A stretch of DNA of 64,000 bases. Source: Methanomassiliicoccaceae archaeon DOK (GTDB lineage Archaea; Thermoplasmatota; Thermoplasmata; Methanomassiliicoccales; Methanomethylophilaceae). Numbering within the stretch: the first letter of the stretch is position 1; every line of letters begins with the position of its first letter. The DNA lies in the NCBI GenBank assembly GCA_009911715.1, contig CP047880.1:806001-870000 (forward strand), read 5' to 3'. Under the pieces are notes generated by a model. The model ran no database searches, was not told the origin of the DNA, and saw only the letters and a program-made list of their open reading frames with translations. Made by a program: the position numbers and the translations under genes. This document shows positions 9,914-19,857 of this stretch, piece by piece.

Positions 9914-9930
9914 GGCCGTTCGGAACGGCC
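9914..9930 (-). terminator. Hairpin after mptD
   Basis: GGCCGTT-cgg-AACGGCC just past the TAA of the mptD gene. Confidence 0.5.
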
Positions 9931-9938
9931 AGACGATT

Positions 9939-10316
9939 TTAGCAGATGTCGGATACGTACATCAGGGGATAGCCCAGCTCCCTGTCGTAGCGCATCTCGG
10001 CCGTGACCCTGGAGTCCCCTATGCGGATGGTGACCACGGCGTCGATCATGTCGCCGGTGAGGGACACGTAGGAGTACATGTCGCCGCCCTCGGTGAACAC
10101 GGAGCGGTCGACGCGGACGGTGGCCGACTCCACGTAGGGCTGGACGGATATGGCCGAGCTCATGCCCTCCTCGAGCGACTCCACGGTGCGGAGGTTCACT
10201 GGGGTGCCCACGAACTGGTGGTAGATGGTGCCCATCTTGATTCCCGCCTCGAACAGCGCCCTCTCGCGTTCCGTGCAGGCGAACCTGCCGGCCGCCATCT
10301 CGTCTCTTCCTTCCAT
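9939..10316 (-). CDS. mptD: Archaeal dihydroneopterin aldolase (MptD)
   Basis: 125 residues from ATG 10316 (MEGRDEM); the longer frame from 10433 runs through the nadA promoter. The pattern ERERALFEAGIKMGTIYHQFVGTPV and the later ISVQPYVESATVRVD are characteristic of the archaeal MptD family. The enzyme cleaves 7,8-dihydroneopterin to 6-hydroxymethyl-dihydropterin in methanopterin or folate-type synthesis. It is divergent from nadA across an 82-bp gap. Presence fits an organism making a pterin C1 carrier. Confidence 0.88.
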   Translation of the reverse strand: MEGRDEMAAGRFACTERERALFEAGIKMGTIYHQFVGTPVNLRTVESLEEGMSSAISVQPYVESATVRVDRSVFTEGGDMYSYVSLTGDMIDAVVTIRIGDSRVTAEMRYDRELGYPLMYVSDIC

Positions 10317-10370
10317 GGGACCGCCATCCGCGGGCAGTCTAAAAAAGAAGCGGTGCCACTTCCTAGTCCA

Positions 10371-10379
10371 CTTAAATAC
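10371..10379 (+). promoter_or_regulatory. TATA box of nadA
   Basis: CTTAAATAC lies 20-28 bp before ATG 10399, a spacing that suggests a leaderless transcript. Confidence 0.5.
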
Positions 10380-10398
10380 GGCCGTTCTATGCACTGGC

Positions 10399-11295
<897 letters not shown>

Positions 11296-11301
<6 letters not shown>

Positions 11302-11754
11302 GAACATAGGGTCCTTGATCACCGAGTTCGCGGGGATGAGGTCCTTGAGCTTGCCGTCGTTGATGTCGACGGTCTTGAACGCCACCGTGAGCAGATGCTC
11401 CACCATGTTCGTGGAGGGGACGCGGTCGAAGTAGCTCTGGACGATCTTGAAGTAGATCTTCGGCTCGCCGTCGGCCATGTAGAACCCGCCGTTGTTGATG
11501 GTGTTGTTCAGGGTGTTGAGTTCGGGGACGAGCTTGTTCCTCGCATCCTCGGGTATGTCGAACATCAGGTAGCAGTAGATGTTCAGCGTCTTGTGCTCGT
11601 CGTCAGTGACGATCACCATACCTATGGGGTTGTCGTCGCCCATGGCCCCCAGGACGATGCTCCCGTCGTCGCGCTCTTCGTACTTGAGGTTCAGCCCCTG
11701 CACGGCGGAGCGGACGTTGTCCACGACCTTCTCCTTGGAGACTTTTCCGAACAT
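11296..11754 (-). CDS. YbjN-like small acidic protein
   Basis: 152 residues, soluble, with no signal. The arrangement (short helix, DGSIVLGAMGDDNPIGMVIVTDDEHKTLNIYCYL, then LNTLNNTINNGGFYMADGEPKIYFK) resembles the YbjN / type III chaperone-like fold, used in bacteria as a putative sensory or chaperone domain. This is a remote resemblance. It follows the citrate synthase stop by one base on the same strand, so it is likely co-transcribed with gltA. Confidence 0.55.
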
Positions 11755-11755
11755 G

Positions 11756-13141
11756 TCACTGGGAAGGGGTTTCAGGTTTATCGTTCTTGTCCCCGCGTTC
11801 CTCCAGCGGCACGTACTCCTTAGGCTCGCACATGCTGATGTAGGCAGGACGGAGGATCTTGTTGGACGTGACCAGCTCCTCGATGCGGTGGGCGCTCCAG
11901 CCGACGATCCTGGCGGTGGCGAACAGCGCGGTGTAGAGCTCCTTCGGGATGTCCAGCATGTCGTACACGAAACCGCTGTAGAAGTCCACGTTGGCGCAGA
12001 CGCTGGTGGCGTTGGGCCTCTTGGCGAGGATGAGCTCCGGGGCGAGCCTCTCGATGGCCGCGTAGAGCTGGTAGTCGTCCTGGCGGCCCTTCTCGGCGGC
12101 GAGCTTCTCCACGAACGACTTGAACACCTCCGCCCTGGGGTCGGATATGGTGTAGACCGCGTGCCCCATGCCGTAGATCAGTCCCTGGTGGTCGAAGGCC
12201 TTCTTGTCAAGGATCTCGTTGAGGTACTTCTTCAGGTCCTTCTCGCTCTCGGGGTGCTTGACGTGCTTCTTGATGTCCTCGATCATCTCCATGACCTTCA
12301 GGTTGGCGCCCCCGTGCTTAGGGCCCTTGAGGGAGGACATGGCCGCCGCGATCACCGCGTAGGTGTCCGATCCGGCGGAGGTGGTGACCCTGGTGGTGAA
12401 GGTGGAGTTGTTCCCGCCTCCGTGCTCCATGTGGAGGACCAGGGCGAGGTCGAGGACTGTGGCCTCGAGGTAGGTGTAGGACTTGTCGGGCCTCAGCATG
12501 CGGAGGATGTTCTCCGCCGTGGAGAGCCTGGGGTCCGGCCTGTGGATGTACATGCTCTCGTCGTTGATGTAGTGGTTGTACGCGTGGTAGCTGTACACCG
12601 TGAGCATGGGGAAGACGCTGATGAGGAAGATGCACTGGCTGATGACGTTGTCCAGGCTGTTGTTCAGCGCCTTCTTGTCGTAGGACGAGAGCGCGAGGAT
12701 GCACCTCGTGATGGAGTTCATGATGTCCTTCCCGGCGGCGACCATGACGACGTCCCTGACGAAGGTGATGGGAAGCCTCCTCTGCTCGGCCAGGTAGTAC
12801 TTGAACTCCTCCAGCTGGCGCTCGTCGGGGAGGGACCCGAACAGCAGCAGGTAGGTGCACTCCTCGAAGCCGAAGCGCTTGTTGAGGAATCCCTTGGCGA
12901 GGTCGCGGATGTCGTAACCGCGGTACTTGAGCCTGCCCTCGCAGGGCACTTTGACGCCGTCGACCTTGTTCGTGCCGTTGACCTCGGAGACGGTGGTGAG
13001 TCCGACGACGACCCCGTTGCCCTTGGAGTCGCGCAGTCCTTTCTTCACGTCGTATTTCTCGTAGAGGTCGGCGGAGAAGCTGTCGGCCGACATGCAGATC
13101 TCGGCCTTCTTCTCGATGTATCTCTTGTAGTCGCTGTTCAT
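11756..13141 (-). CDS. gltA: Citrate synthase (Si-type)
   Basis: 461 residues. It condenses oxaloacetate and acetyl-CoA. Catalytic histidine regions are visible at MEHGGGNNSTF and GMGHAVYTISDPRAEVF, with a downstream NVDFYSGFVYDMLDIP block containing the catalytic Asp and substrate Arg region. The start KKAEICMSADSFSADLYEKYD and the long N-terminus match the longer citrate synthases of clostridia and some archaea. In methanogen-type organisms it feeds 2-oxoglutarate synthesis. A YbjN-like gene follows directly. Confidence 0.93.
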   Translation of the reverse strand: MNSDYKRYIEKKAEICMSADSFSADLYEKYDVKKGLRDSKGNGVVVGLTTVSEVNGTNKVDGVKVPCEGRLKYRGYDIRDLAKGFLNKRFGFEECTYLLLFGSLPDERQLEEFKYYLAEQRRLPITFVRDVVMVAAGKDIMNSITRCILALSSYDKKALNNSLDNVISQCIFLISVFPMLTVYSYHAYNHYINDESMYIHRPDPRLSTAENILRMLRPDKSYTYLEATVLDLALVLHMEHGGGNNSTFTTRVTTSAGSDTYAVIAAAMSSLKGPKHGGANLKVMEMIEDIKKHVKHPESEKDLKKYLNEILDKKAFDHQGLIYGMGHAVYTISDPRAEVFKSFVEKLAAEKGRQDDYQLYAAIERLAPELILAKRPNATSVCANVDFYSGFVYDMLDIPKELYTALFATARIVGWSAHRIEELVTSNKILRPAYISMCEPKEYVPLEERGDKNDKPETPSQ

Positions 13142-13333
13142 TCTCTTCTCTCCCCTTAAGTCGTTTGTGGACCGAGGGTCCGTGAGGTGGCCACTGGGGG
13201 CCGATGAGGACTGTCAAAGTTGAATGCCTGCCGTAGGTTGTATTGAATTAAGTAATCTTCGCGGTCCTCGCCGATGCCAGCTGGAGCGGCATGGCTGGAT
13301 GACAGCTCCATCATCGTCCGAGCACCCGAGCGA

Positions 13334-13340
13334 TTTATAG
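13334..13340 (+). promoter_or_regulatory. TATA box of the sulfur-carrier gene
   Basis: TTTATAG sits 22-28 bp before ATG 13362, pointing to a leaderless or very short-leader transcript. Confidence 0.45.
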
Positions 13341-13361
13341 GATGCGGACCATCGCGCATCC

Positions 13362-13553
13362 ATGGCGAAGGTGGTATTCTCAGAACGCGTCGTCGACCTC
13401 CCCGCGGGCTCGACCATACAGGAGGCGGTCTCGGCGGCGGGCGAGCATCCGGACGCATTCATCTTCCTGATCGGGGGCAGGCCCGTCCCCATGGACACCG
13501 TCCCGCCCGAGGACGCGGAGGTCCGTGCGATGAGGGTCGCCTCAGGCGGATGA
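13362..13553 (+). CDS. Ubiquitin-like sulfur carrier (ThiS/MoaD/SAMP type)
   Basis: 63 residues ending in the di-glycine tail ASGG that is adenylated and thiocarboxylated in this family. A beta-grasp pattern is seen: VVFSERVVDLPAGSTIQEAV, then DAFIFLIGGRPVPMDTVPPEDAEVRAM. It may donate sulfur for thiamine, molybdopterin or tRNA thiolation, or act as a protein modifier; no E1-like partner is nearby to decide. It converges with the CbiP-like gene, their stops abutting at 13553/13554. Confidence 0.8.
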   Translation: MAKVVFSERVVDLPAGSTIQEAVSAAGEHPDAFIFLIGGRPVPMDTVPPEDAEVRAMRVASGG

Positions 13554-14390
13554 TCAGGACCCCATCATGGACTCCAGGGCTTCGAAGTCGAAGCCCGACG
13601 ATTCCGCCGTGTCTGTGAACTCGTCGATGTTGGCCATGAAGGCGCTGCGGGCGTCGGTGCCGCTCAGCCTCCCCTGCGAGTCGGAGAGCGAGTCCTCCTC
13701 GGGGAACCTCAGGTCCATGTAGGGGAGCACACCCAGGCATCTCATGCCCGTCATCCCCTCTATGCGGGCTATCCCGTCCGCCAGGATCGAGGCGTCTCCT
13801 CTGAACCTGTTGATGACGAACCCCCTGACCTGTCCCCTGACGTCGTCCGGCAGGAGCCTCCAGGTGCCGTATATCGCGGCGAACACGCCGCCCCTCTCGA
13901 TGTCGCCCACGAGCACGGCGTTGATCCCCGTCTCGCGCATCAGGCCGACGTTGGCTATGTCGCGGTCCATCATGTTCAGCTCCACAGGGGAGCCGGAGCC
14001 CTCGCAGACGAGGACGCCGTGCCTGTCCGAGAGCCTCCCCATGGCGGCCACGGCCTCGGACATGGCGGCACCGCGGTCCATGGGGCGGGACTCCGATATG
14101 TCCATGGACGGCCTGCCGTTGAGGACCATCTGGATCACGCCGTTGCCGGAGGGCTTCAGGAGCACGGGGTTCATGTCCGTCTCGGGCTCGAGGCCGGCAG
14201 ACCAGGCCTGGAACGCCTGGCCGATGCCGATCTCCCCGCCGTCCCTCGTGGCGTACGAGTTCAGTGAGAGGTTCAGGCCCTTGAAGGGGACGGGATCCAT
14301 GCCCTTTCTCGCGAAATGCCTGCACAGCATGGCGCAGAACGTGGTCTTCCCGGCTCCGGAGGAGGTGCCGAGGACGAGTATCCCCTTCAT
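13554..14390 (-). CDS. CbiP/CobQ-like ATPase domain protein lacking the glutaminase domain
   Basis: 278 residues. The N-terminal half of cobyric acid synthase is intact: P-loop GTSSGAGKTT, FKGLNLSLNSYATRDGGEIG, MNPVLLKPSGNGVIQMVLNG, VCEGSGSPVELN, DIERGGVFA. The protein stops after LPYMDLRFPEED. A normal CbiP (about 480-500 residues) continues into a class I glutamine amidotransferase domain, absent here. Its start overlaps the stop of the full-length CbiP by 4 bp. It may amidate another substrate using a partner's ammonia, or assist CbiP; no function is assigned with certainty. Confidence 0.8.
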   Translation of the reverse strand: MKGILVLGTSSGAGKTTFCAMLCRHFARKGMDPVPFKGLNLSLNSYATRDGGEIGIGQAFQAWSAGLEPETDMNPVLLKPSGNGVIQMVLNGRPSMDISESRPMDRGAAMSEAVAAMGRLSDRHGVLVCEGSGSPVELNMMDRDIANVGLMRETGINAVLVGDIERGGVFAAIYGTWRLLPDDVRGQVRGFVINRFRGDASILADGIARIEGMTGMRCLGVLPYMDLRFPEEDSLSDSQGRLSGTDARSAFMANIDEFTDTAESSGFDFEALESMMGS

Positions 14391-16216
14391 TCCGTCACCC
14401 CCAGGATGCGCATGAGCGCGTCCATGTCGATGTTCTCCTCGAAGACGTCCGCCAGTCTGTCGATGTTCTCCTCGACTATGTCGTCGTAGTCCCTGGTGTC
14501 CGAGGTGTCCACCCTCTCCCCGTCGTGGGAGACGAAGGAGAGGAAGTACCTCCTGAACGGCATCCTGTCGAAGACGCCGTGGAAGTAGGTGCCGAAAAGC
14601 ATCTCGTCCTCGCGGACGGATCCCTCCAGCTGCCTGTCCTTGGTGAACTTGTTGGTGATCTCGAAGAGGGGCCTCTCCGTGACCTCCGTGGTCCCCATGT
14701 GGAGCTCGTACCCGGTCACCTCCCCTCCGTCGCCGACCAGCATCTCAGCGGTGTTATTGACTATGCGCTTGGAGTACTCCCCGAACTCGGTCCTGTTCCC
14801 GAAGAGCCCGAGTCCCTCCATGACGGTGCCGGGGACGCCGCCCTCGATGCCCTGGGAGTCGTCCAGGACGGCACCCATCATCTGATACCCTCCGCAGATG
14901 CCGACTATGGGGACCCTGCCGCGGAGCGACCTTATCCTGTCGGATATCCCCCTCTCGTCCATCCACTTCAGGTCGTTGATCGTGTTCTTGGTGCCCGGGA
15001 GGACCACGGCGTCGACGCCGTCCAGGTCGGCTGCCTTCTCGACGAACCTGACGGACACGTCCTCCAGGAACAGCGGGTCCAGGTCTGTGAAGTTGGCGAT
15101 CCTCGGGAACCTGACGACGCCGACCACGCACTTGCCCTCGCCCTTCCCGCGGACGCCCCTCAGCGCCTCCGAGTCCTCGGAGGGCAGGGTGACGTCGGCA
15201 TGCGGCACGACCCCTATCACGGGGACGCCGGAGATCCTCTCGAACTCGGGGATGGCGGTCTTGAACCCGTCCGGCTTTCCGCGCAGGTTGTTGAATATGA
15301 CGCCCTTGATGCGCTTCCTGTCCTCTTCGGGGATGAGCTCTATGGTGCCCAGGGCGTAGGCGAAGGACCCGCCCCACTCCACGTTGACGACGAGGATGAC
15401 GTCAGCGTCCGCGATCACCGCGGCGCCCATGTTGACTATGTCCCTGTCATAGATGTTGATCTCCGCGGGGGATCCAGCACCCTCCATCAGCACCACGTCG
15501 TACCTCTTCTTCAGGAACTCGATGTTCTCACGGACGATCTCCCTTCCTGGCCCTGGCACGAACTCGCCGTAGTAGTCGGTCACGTTGTAGTCGCCGTACG
15601 GCTGGCCGAGGACCATGACCTGGGACACCGTGTCGCCCTTTGGTTTCAGGAGGATCGGGTTCATGTGCGCGTCCGGGTTCTTGAGCCCCGCCGCGGTCGC
15701 CTGGAGAGTCTGGATCATCGCAATCTCGGAACCAGAGCGGGTGACCTTGGAGTTCAGGCTCATATTCTGGCTCTTGAAGGGGGCCACCAGAAGCCCTCTC
15801 CTGTGGAGGATCCTGCAAAGCGCCGCCACGGTGACGGACTTGCCGGCATCGGAGGTCGCGCCCACGACCATCAGCGCCCTGCCGGTACGGAAGAACCTCT
15901 CCTTCGCGGAAACCAGTATGTCAGCGAAACGCGGGTCCCCCGCCTCGGTGATGCCAAGACGCTCGATCTCGGAGAGCACGAACTTGACCACGGGCGTGCG
16001 GTGGATGAAAAGGCAGTCGGAGCAGTTCCAGATCTTCTGACCGTGCCTTCCGACGATGAAATCCCCCAGGTCGGTGTCCTCGCATGGGTAGAACGGGCAG
16101 TAGCAGAACGTGCAGTCCTGTCCCGAGAAGTGGCTGGGATGGTAGTCGCATTTGAGGTTCGGCCCGATCCATCCGGCCTTCAGCTCCTCGTTCACCTTCT
16201 TCTTGATGCAGTCCAT
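14387..16216 (-). CDS. cbiP: Cobyric acid synthase with N-terminal cysteine-rich domain
   Basis: 609 residues. Residues 1-110 form a Cys-rich region (C23, C35, C38, C40, C45, C65, C68) resembling the small metal-binding domain often found beside cobamide genes. A CbiP ATPase domain follows (GATSDAGKS, FKSQNMSLNSKVTRSGSE, MEGAGSPAEIN, VEWGGSFA). The C-terminal glutaminase domain has its nucleophile in VGICGGYQMMG and the histidine in YFHGVFD. It amidates adenosylcobyrinic diamide four times with glutamine and ATP. It is the first gene of a two-gene overlap with the truncated homologue. Confidence 0.92.
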   Translation of the reverse strand: MDCIKKKVNEELKAGWIGPNLKCDYHPSHFSGQDCTFCYCPFYPCEDTDLGDFIVGRHGQKIWNCSDCLFIHRTPVVKFVLSEIERLGITEAGDPRFADILVSAKERFFRTGRALMVVGATSDAGKSVTVAALCRILHRRGLLVAPFKSQNMSLNSKVTRSGSEIAMIQTLQATAAGLKNPDAHMNPILLKPKGDTVSQVMVLGQPYGDYNVTDYYGEFVPGPGREIVRENIEFLKKRYDVVLMEGAGSPAEINIYDRDIVNMGAAVIADADVILVVNVEWGGSFAYALGTIELIPEEDRKRIKGVIFNNLRGKPDGFKTAIPEFERISGVPVIGVVPHADVTLPSEDSEALRGVRGKGEGKCVVGVVRFPRIANFTDLDPLFLEDVSVRFVEKAADLDGVDAVVLPGTKNTINDLKWMDERGISDRIRSLRGRVPIVGICGGYQMMGAVLDDSQGIEGGVPGTVMEGLGLFGNRTEFGEYSKRIVNNTAEMLVGDGGEVTGYELHMGTTEVTERPLFEITNKFTKDRQLEGSVREDEMLFGTYFHGVFDRMPFRRYFLSFVSHDGERVDTSDTRDYDDIVEENIDRLADVFEENIDMDALMRILGVTE

Positions 16217-16414
16217 GTGGCTCTCCGGTGAGATGGATGGTCTATCCAGATTTTAATGGTGGCGAGGAACCCGGACGGACATGATGCCCGGGGACCCACG
16301 GTTCCGGGCGGTTATTCGGAGGAAGCGGAGGACGTCTGGCTGTCCTTCCGAGGCGGGACCTTATTCGGAGACCCCTCGATTCCATTAAAATATGGCCACG
16401 GCGCTGGAAGGGCC

Positions 16415-17602
16415 ATGGGTGCACACTTCAGATTTGTCCATTGCGCGGACCTCCACCTGGGGAGCAGGTTCAAGGGGGTTTCCGTCCGCGACCCGGCCAT
16501 GGGCGAGAGGATGACGGAGTCCGTCTTCGAGTCCTTCGGCCGCATCGTCGACCTGGCCAGGTCGGAGAAGGCGGACTTCATGGTGATAGCCGGGGACGCC
16601 TTCGACGAGTCCACGATTACCCCTGCAACGAGGCACAGGTTCGCATCGGAGCTGGGACGCCTGGGCATCCCCTGCTTCATCGCCCGCGGCAACCACGATC
16701 CGCACACCTCGTGGGAGTCCAGCATACCGTACCCCGACAACGTCCACGAGTTCGGGACCGAGCCGGAGTACATCGAGCTCGAGGGGCTCGACGGAGTGGA
16801 GATCGTGGGAGCCAGCTTCGCCGACTGGCACGAGGAGAGGAACCTCCCGTCCATGGTCAGGGGCTCCCCCGACAGGTTCACGGTCGCGTGCATGCACTGC
16901 GACGTGGACACTGTGGGGGCGCAGTACGACTACTCCCCGTGCAGGCTGAGCGACATGCTCGGGAGGGGGGTCGACTACTGGGCCATCGGTCACATCCACA
17001 AGCGGGCGGTGCTCTCGGAGGACCCCTATGTGGTGTATCCCGGCAACATCCAGGGCAGGAAGATCTCGGAATCGGGCGAGAAGGGATGCTATCTGGTCAC
17101 CGTCGACGACGGCCGGGTGTCCGAGCTCCGCTTCGTCCCGACGCAGGGGATCGTGTGGCGCGACCTCGAGGTGGACATCACCGGGAAGACCATGGAAGGG
17201 GTCATAGCGGAGCTCCGTGGCACGGTCCGCGAGGGAGACATAGTCCGCGTGACGTTCAGAGGGTCCGGAGACCTCGACGCGATGCTGAGGCTCCACTCAT
17301 CGGAGAACGCGGAGTACCTGTCGAAGGTCCTGGGCTGCACGGTCTGCGACCTGGTGGCCGAGACCACCCCGGACATAGACATGGATGCTCGTGCGGGCGG
17401 TTCCGACATGACGGCCAAGGCCATAGCGGCAGGGAGGGGGCTCGCAGCGTCAGGCCGCGAGGCCATCCTCTCGGTGATAATGGCCAACACGATCGCCGCC
17501 AGGCACCGCGACTACTTCGAGTCCCTGTCGGACGAGAGTCTGGCGGAGCTGGCCGAGGAGGCGACAGGGTTCCTGGTCGCCAGGCTGGAGGGGTCCAGAT
17601 GA
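16415..17602 (+). CDS. SbcD/Mre11-like DNA exonuclease (YhaO type)
   Basis: 395 residues from ATG 16415 (MGAHFRFVHCADLHLG); the longer frame from 16256 covers an upstream noncoding stretch. Calcineurin-like phosphoesterase motifs come in order: CADLHLG, AGDAFDE, RGNHDPH, MHCDVDT, GHIHKR, which bind two metal ions in Mre11. A C-terminal cap of about 150 residues follows. The stop overlaps the start of the Rad50-like partner (ATGA), the classic SbcDC/YhaON pairing. No HerA or NurA genes are beside it. A TATA-like TTAAAATAT sits near 16385. Confidence 0.88.
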   Translation: MGAHFRFVHCADLHLGSRFKGVSVRDPAMGERMTESVFESFGRIVDLARSEKADFMVIAGDAFDESTITPATRHRFASELGRLGIPCFIARGNHDPHTSWESSIPYPDNVHEFGTEPEYIELEGLDGVEIVGASFADWHEERNLPSMVRGSPDRFTVACMHCDVDTVGAQYDYSPCRLSDMLGRGVDYWAIGHIHKRAVLSEDPYVVYPGNIQGRKISESGEKGCYLVTVDDGRVSELRFVPTQGIVWRDLEVDITGKTMEGVIAELRGTVREGDIVRVTFRGSGDLDAMLRLHSSENAEYLSKVLGCTVCDLVAETTPDIDMDARAGGSDMTAKAIAAGRGLAASGREAILSVIMANTIAARHRDYFESLSDESLAELAEEATGFLVARLEGSR

Positions 17603-19773
17603 GGATACGCGGCATCGGGATCCGCTCCTTCGGCTCCCTGCGCGACAGGAGCTATGCGGTCTCCGACGGGATGACCGTCTTTCACGGCCCCAACGAGAGC
17701 GGGAAGACCACGACCATGGAGTTCATACGCACCGTCCTCGTCCCGTCGAGCAAGAGGAACCAGTACCCGGAGAGGGAGAAGACGGACTCCGGGACGCTGA
17801 CCTACGAGCAGGACGGGGAGACGAGGACGGTCAGACTGGTACAGAAGTCCGTGGAGGGCGAGAGGCCCGCACTCCCTACGGGGACCGACGACCCGCAGCT
17901 GTTCAGGAGCGTGTTCGCCATGACATCCAGGGACCTGGACGACGAGAAGGTCCTCACCGAGGGAGGTATCAGGACCAGTTTCCTGACCGTCCCCGGCGGG
18001 GAGTCGATGCCCGCCGCCAGGGACGCGGCGACGGAGAGGTGGGAGGCCAGCCTCGGCAGGAGGTCAAACTCCCGCAGCAGGGCCATATCCCTCGAGTCCG
18101 AGATGTCCGATCTGGACCGCGAGATAGCCCAGGCCAGGTCGGTGGCCGACCAGTACGGGGAGCTGGACGCACGGAGGAGGGAGCTGATCTCCAGGCTGAA
18201 TGGTCTGGAATCCGAGTCGAAGAGGTCCGTGGAGGCGAAGAGGATCCACGACGTGTACGAGTCCAACAGGGGGAACTACGAGAGGCTGGAGTCCCTGAAG
18301 TCACAGAGGGAGGCCCTGGGAGGGTTCGTCCCCGTCACCGATGCGGACCGCGCAGAGTTCGAGAGGCTGAAGTCGGAGTCCGTCCAGACGCAGTCCGCCC
18401 TCCAGTCACTTACAGAGAGGAGGGGGCGCGAGGAGGCCGACCTCATGGGCGCGGACAGGCGCAGGGTCTCCGCTCACGCCAAGGCCATCGAGGGTCTGCC
18501 CGGCAGGCTGCAGGTCTACAGGGACGACTCGAAGAGGCTGCGCGAACTCCAGGACGCCGACAGGCGCATCGTCGTCGAACCGCAGCCCCGGCCGAAGCAG
18601 GGCAGGGGCTCCGGGGGACTCGGCCTAGTCGCCGTCGGTGCAGTGCTGGCCGTCCTGGGAGTCATTGCCGCGCTGGCGGTCGAGCCGATGGCCCTGGCCC
18701 TGACAGTCGTCGGTGCGGTCATCATCGCCCTGGGGATGAGGAGGCCCGCGACTGTGGAGCAGCCCATGCAGACGGTCAGGGAACCCGGGAAATCAGCAGA
18801 GGCGGAGGGCGTCAGGAGCCGCATGTCGTCGTTCGAGGACGACGTGATGTCGATCATGGACGATCTGGGTGTGGATTCGTTCGGCGTCGAGGACGACGTC
18901 TCGTTCCTCCTCAGGGCCAGGGACGCGGCGGTCGCCCTCGGCAAGACCGACAACGAGATCATGAGGGCGAGGATGGACCAGGGGGCCGCCGGCAACAGGC
19001 TCCTGTCCTTCACGCAGAGGTACGCTGGCGAGGAGGGGTTCAGGGTCAGTCAGGAGAAGACCGCCCGCGCCGCCGCCATCGACCGCGAGATCGCCGTCCT
19101 CCGGGACGCGATAACCAAGGCCGGACTGGACCCCGACGTCCCCGAGTGCCCCGTCCCGTACGAGGGCGACACCGTCACCGGCGAGATCGGCGAGGCCCGT
19201 CAGGAGATCGGAGCGCTGGAGGAGAGGATGAAGGCGATTCTCGACACCAGGGAGCTGGAGAGGATGATGGACCGCAGGGCCCAGCTGGAGTCCGAGATGC
19301 ACCGCGTCCTCGATGACGGTGCCGTCGGCCTGCTGGCATCCGCCATCGCCGACGCAGCATGCGACGAGATATACTCGAAGGTCCAGCCCGGAGTGATCTC
19401 CACCGCGGACAGGTACCTGTCCATGATGACCGACGGCAGGTACAGGATAGACACCGACCCCCGCCTGAAGGAGCTGTCAGTGCGCTCAGGCGACGAGGTC
19501 AAGCCGATCGGCGCCTGGAGTTCCGGGCTCAGGGCCCAGGTCCTCCTCTCCGTGAAGCTCGCCGTGGCGAAGGAGATGGGCGGTGGCGAGGTCCCCGTGG
19601 TGCTGGACGACGTGCTCCTCCCGTTCGACTCTGAGAGGAAGGCGGGCGCATGCAGGGCGCTGTCGGAGATGTCCTCGGAGATGCAGATCCTGCTCTTCAC
19701 CTGCGACAGGGAGACGGTCGACATCTGCTCCTCGATGCCGGGTGTGAGCCTCGTGCGGATGACGGAGGCCTGA
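17599..19773 (+). CDS. Rad50/SbcC-like ATPase with central membrane segments (YhaN type)
   Basis: 724 residues from ATG 17599, overlapping the nuclease stop. N-terminal Walker A GPNESGKTT (about 30-38), then coiled-coil regions rich in Arg, Glu and Ser. Two hydrophobic spans at about residues 340-380 are followed by more coiled coil, and a C-terminal SSGLRAQVLLSVKLA signature with Walker B VPVVLDDVLLPFD. Length and the hydrophobic pair in the middle match bacterial YhaN rather than canonical Rad50 with a zinc hook; no CxxC hook is seen. It probably tethers DNA-end processing to the membrane, which is inference. Confidence 0.82.
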   Translation: MRIRGIGIRSFGSLRDRSYAVSDGMTVFHGPNESGKTTTMEFIRTVLVPSSKRNQYPEREKTDSGTLTYEQDGETRTVRLVQKSVEGERPALPTGTDDPQLFRSVFAMTSRDLDDEKVLTEGGIRTSFLTVPGGESMPAARDAATERWEASLGRRSNSRSRAISLESEMSDLDREIAQARSVADQYGELDARRRELISRLNGLESESKRSVEAKRIHDVYESNRGNYERLESLKSQREALGGFVPVTDADRAEFERLKSESVQTQSALQSLTERRGREEADLMGADRRRVSAHAKAIEGLPGRLQVYRDDSKRLRELQDADRRIVVEPQPRPKQGRGSGGLGLVAVGAVLAVLGVIAALAVEPMALALTVVGAVIIALGMRRPATVEQPMQTVREPGKSAEAEGVRSRMSSFEDDVMSIMDDLGVDSFGVEDDVSFLLRARDAAVALGKTDNEIMRARMDQGAAGNRLLSFTQRYAGEEGFRVSQEKTARAAAIDREIAVLRDAITKAGLDPDVPECPVPYEGDTVTGEIGEARQEIGALEERMKAILDTRELERMMDRRAQLESEMHRVLDDGAVGLLASAIADAACDEIYSKVQPGVISTADRYLSMMTDGRYRIDTDPRLKELSVRSGDEVKPIGAWSSGLRAQVLLSVKLAVAKEMGGGEVPVVLDDVLLPFDSERKAGACRALSEMSSEMQILLFTCDRETVDICSSMPGVSLVRMTEA

Positions 19774-19830
19774 CGGGGTCACGGCGTTAACCGATTCAAA
19801 ACCGCTTAAACAAACCATTTTTCAATCATC

Positions 19831-19840
19831 TTTATAAATA
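19831..19840 (+). promoter_or_regulatory. TATA box upstream of the dnaG leader
   Basis: TTTATAAATA, the best archaeal TATA consensus in the gap, lies about 245 bp before the dnaG start. It predicts transcription beginning near 19858-19865 and hence an unusually long leader. Confidence 0.5.
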
Positions 19841-19857
19841 ACATATACATACGGTTG

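Noticed and set aside
11579-13159. Long plus-strand open frame of 526 codons opposite citrate synthase
   Set aside because: It lies antisense to gltA and has runs of Val/Leu/Asp/Gly typical of reversed GC-rich coding DNA; gltA has clear motifs.
14525-16231. Plus-strand 568-codon open frame opposite cbiP
   Set aside because: Antisense shadow of a gene with full CbiP motifs; no recognisable domain in the plus frame.
16256-16414. N-terminal extension of the SbcD-like nuclease
   Set aside because: The phosphoesterase domain starts right at MGAHFRFVHCADLHLG; the extension has no family resemblance and includes the promoter region.
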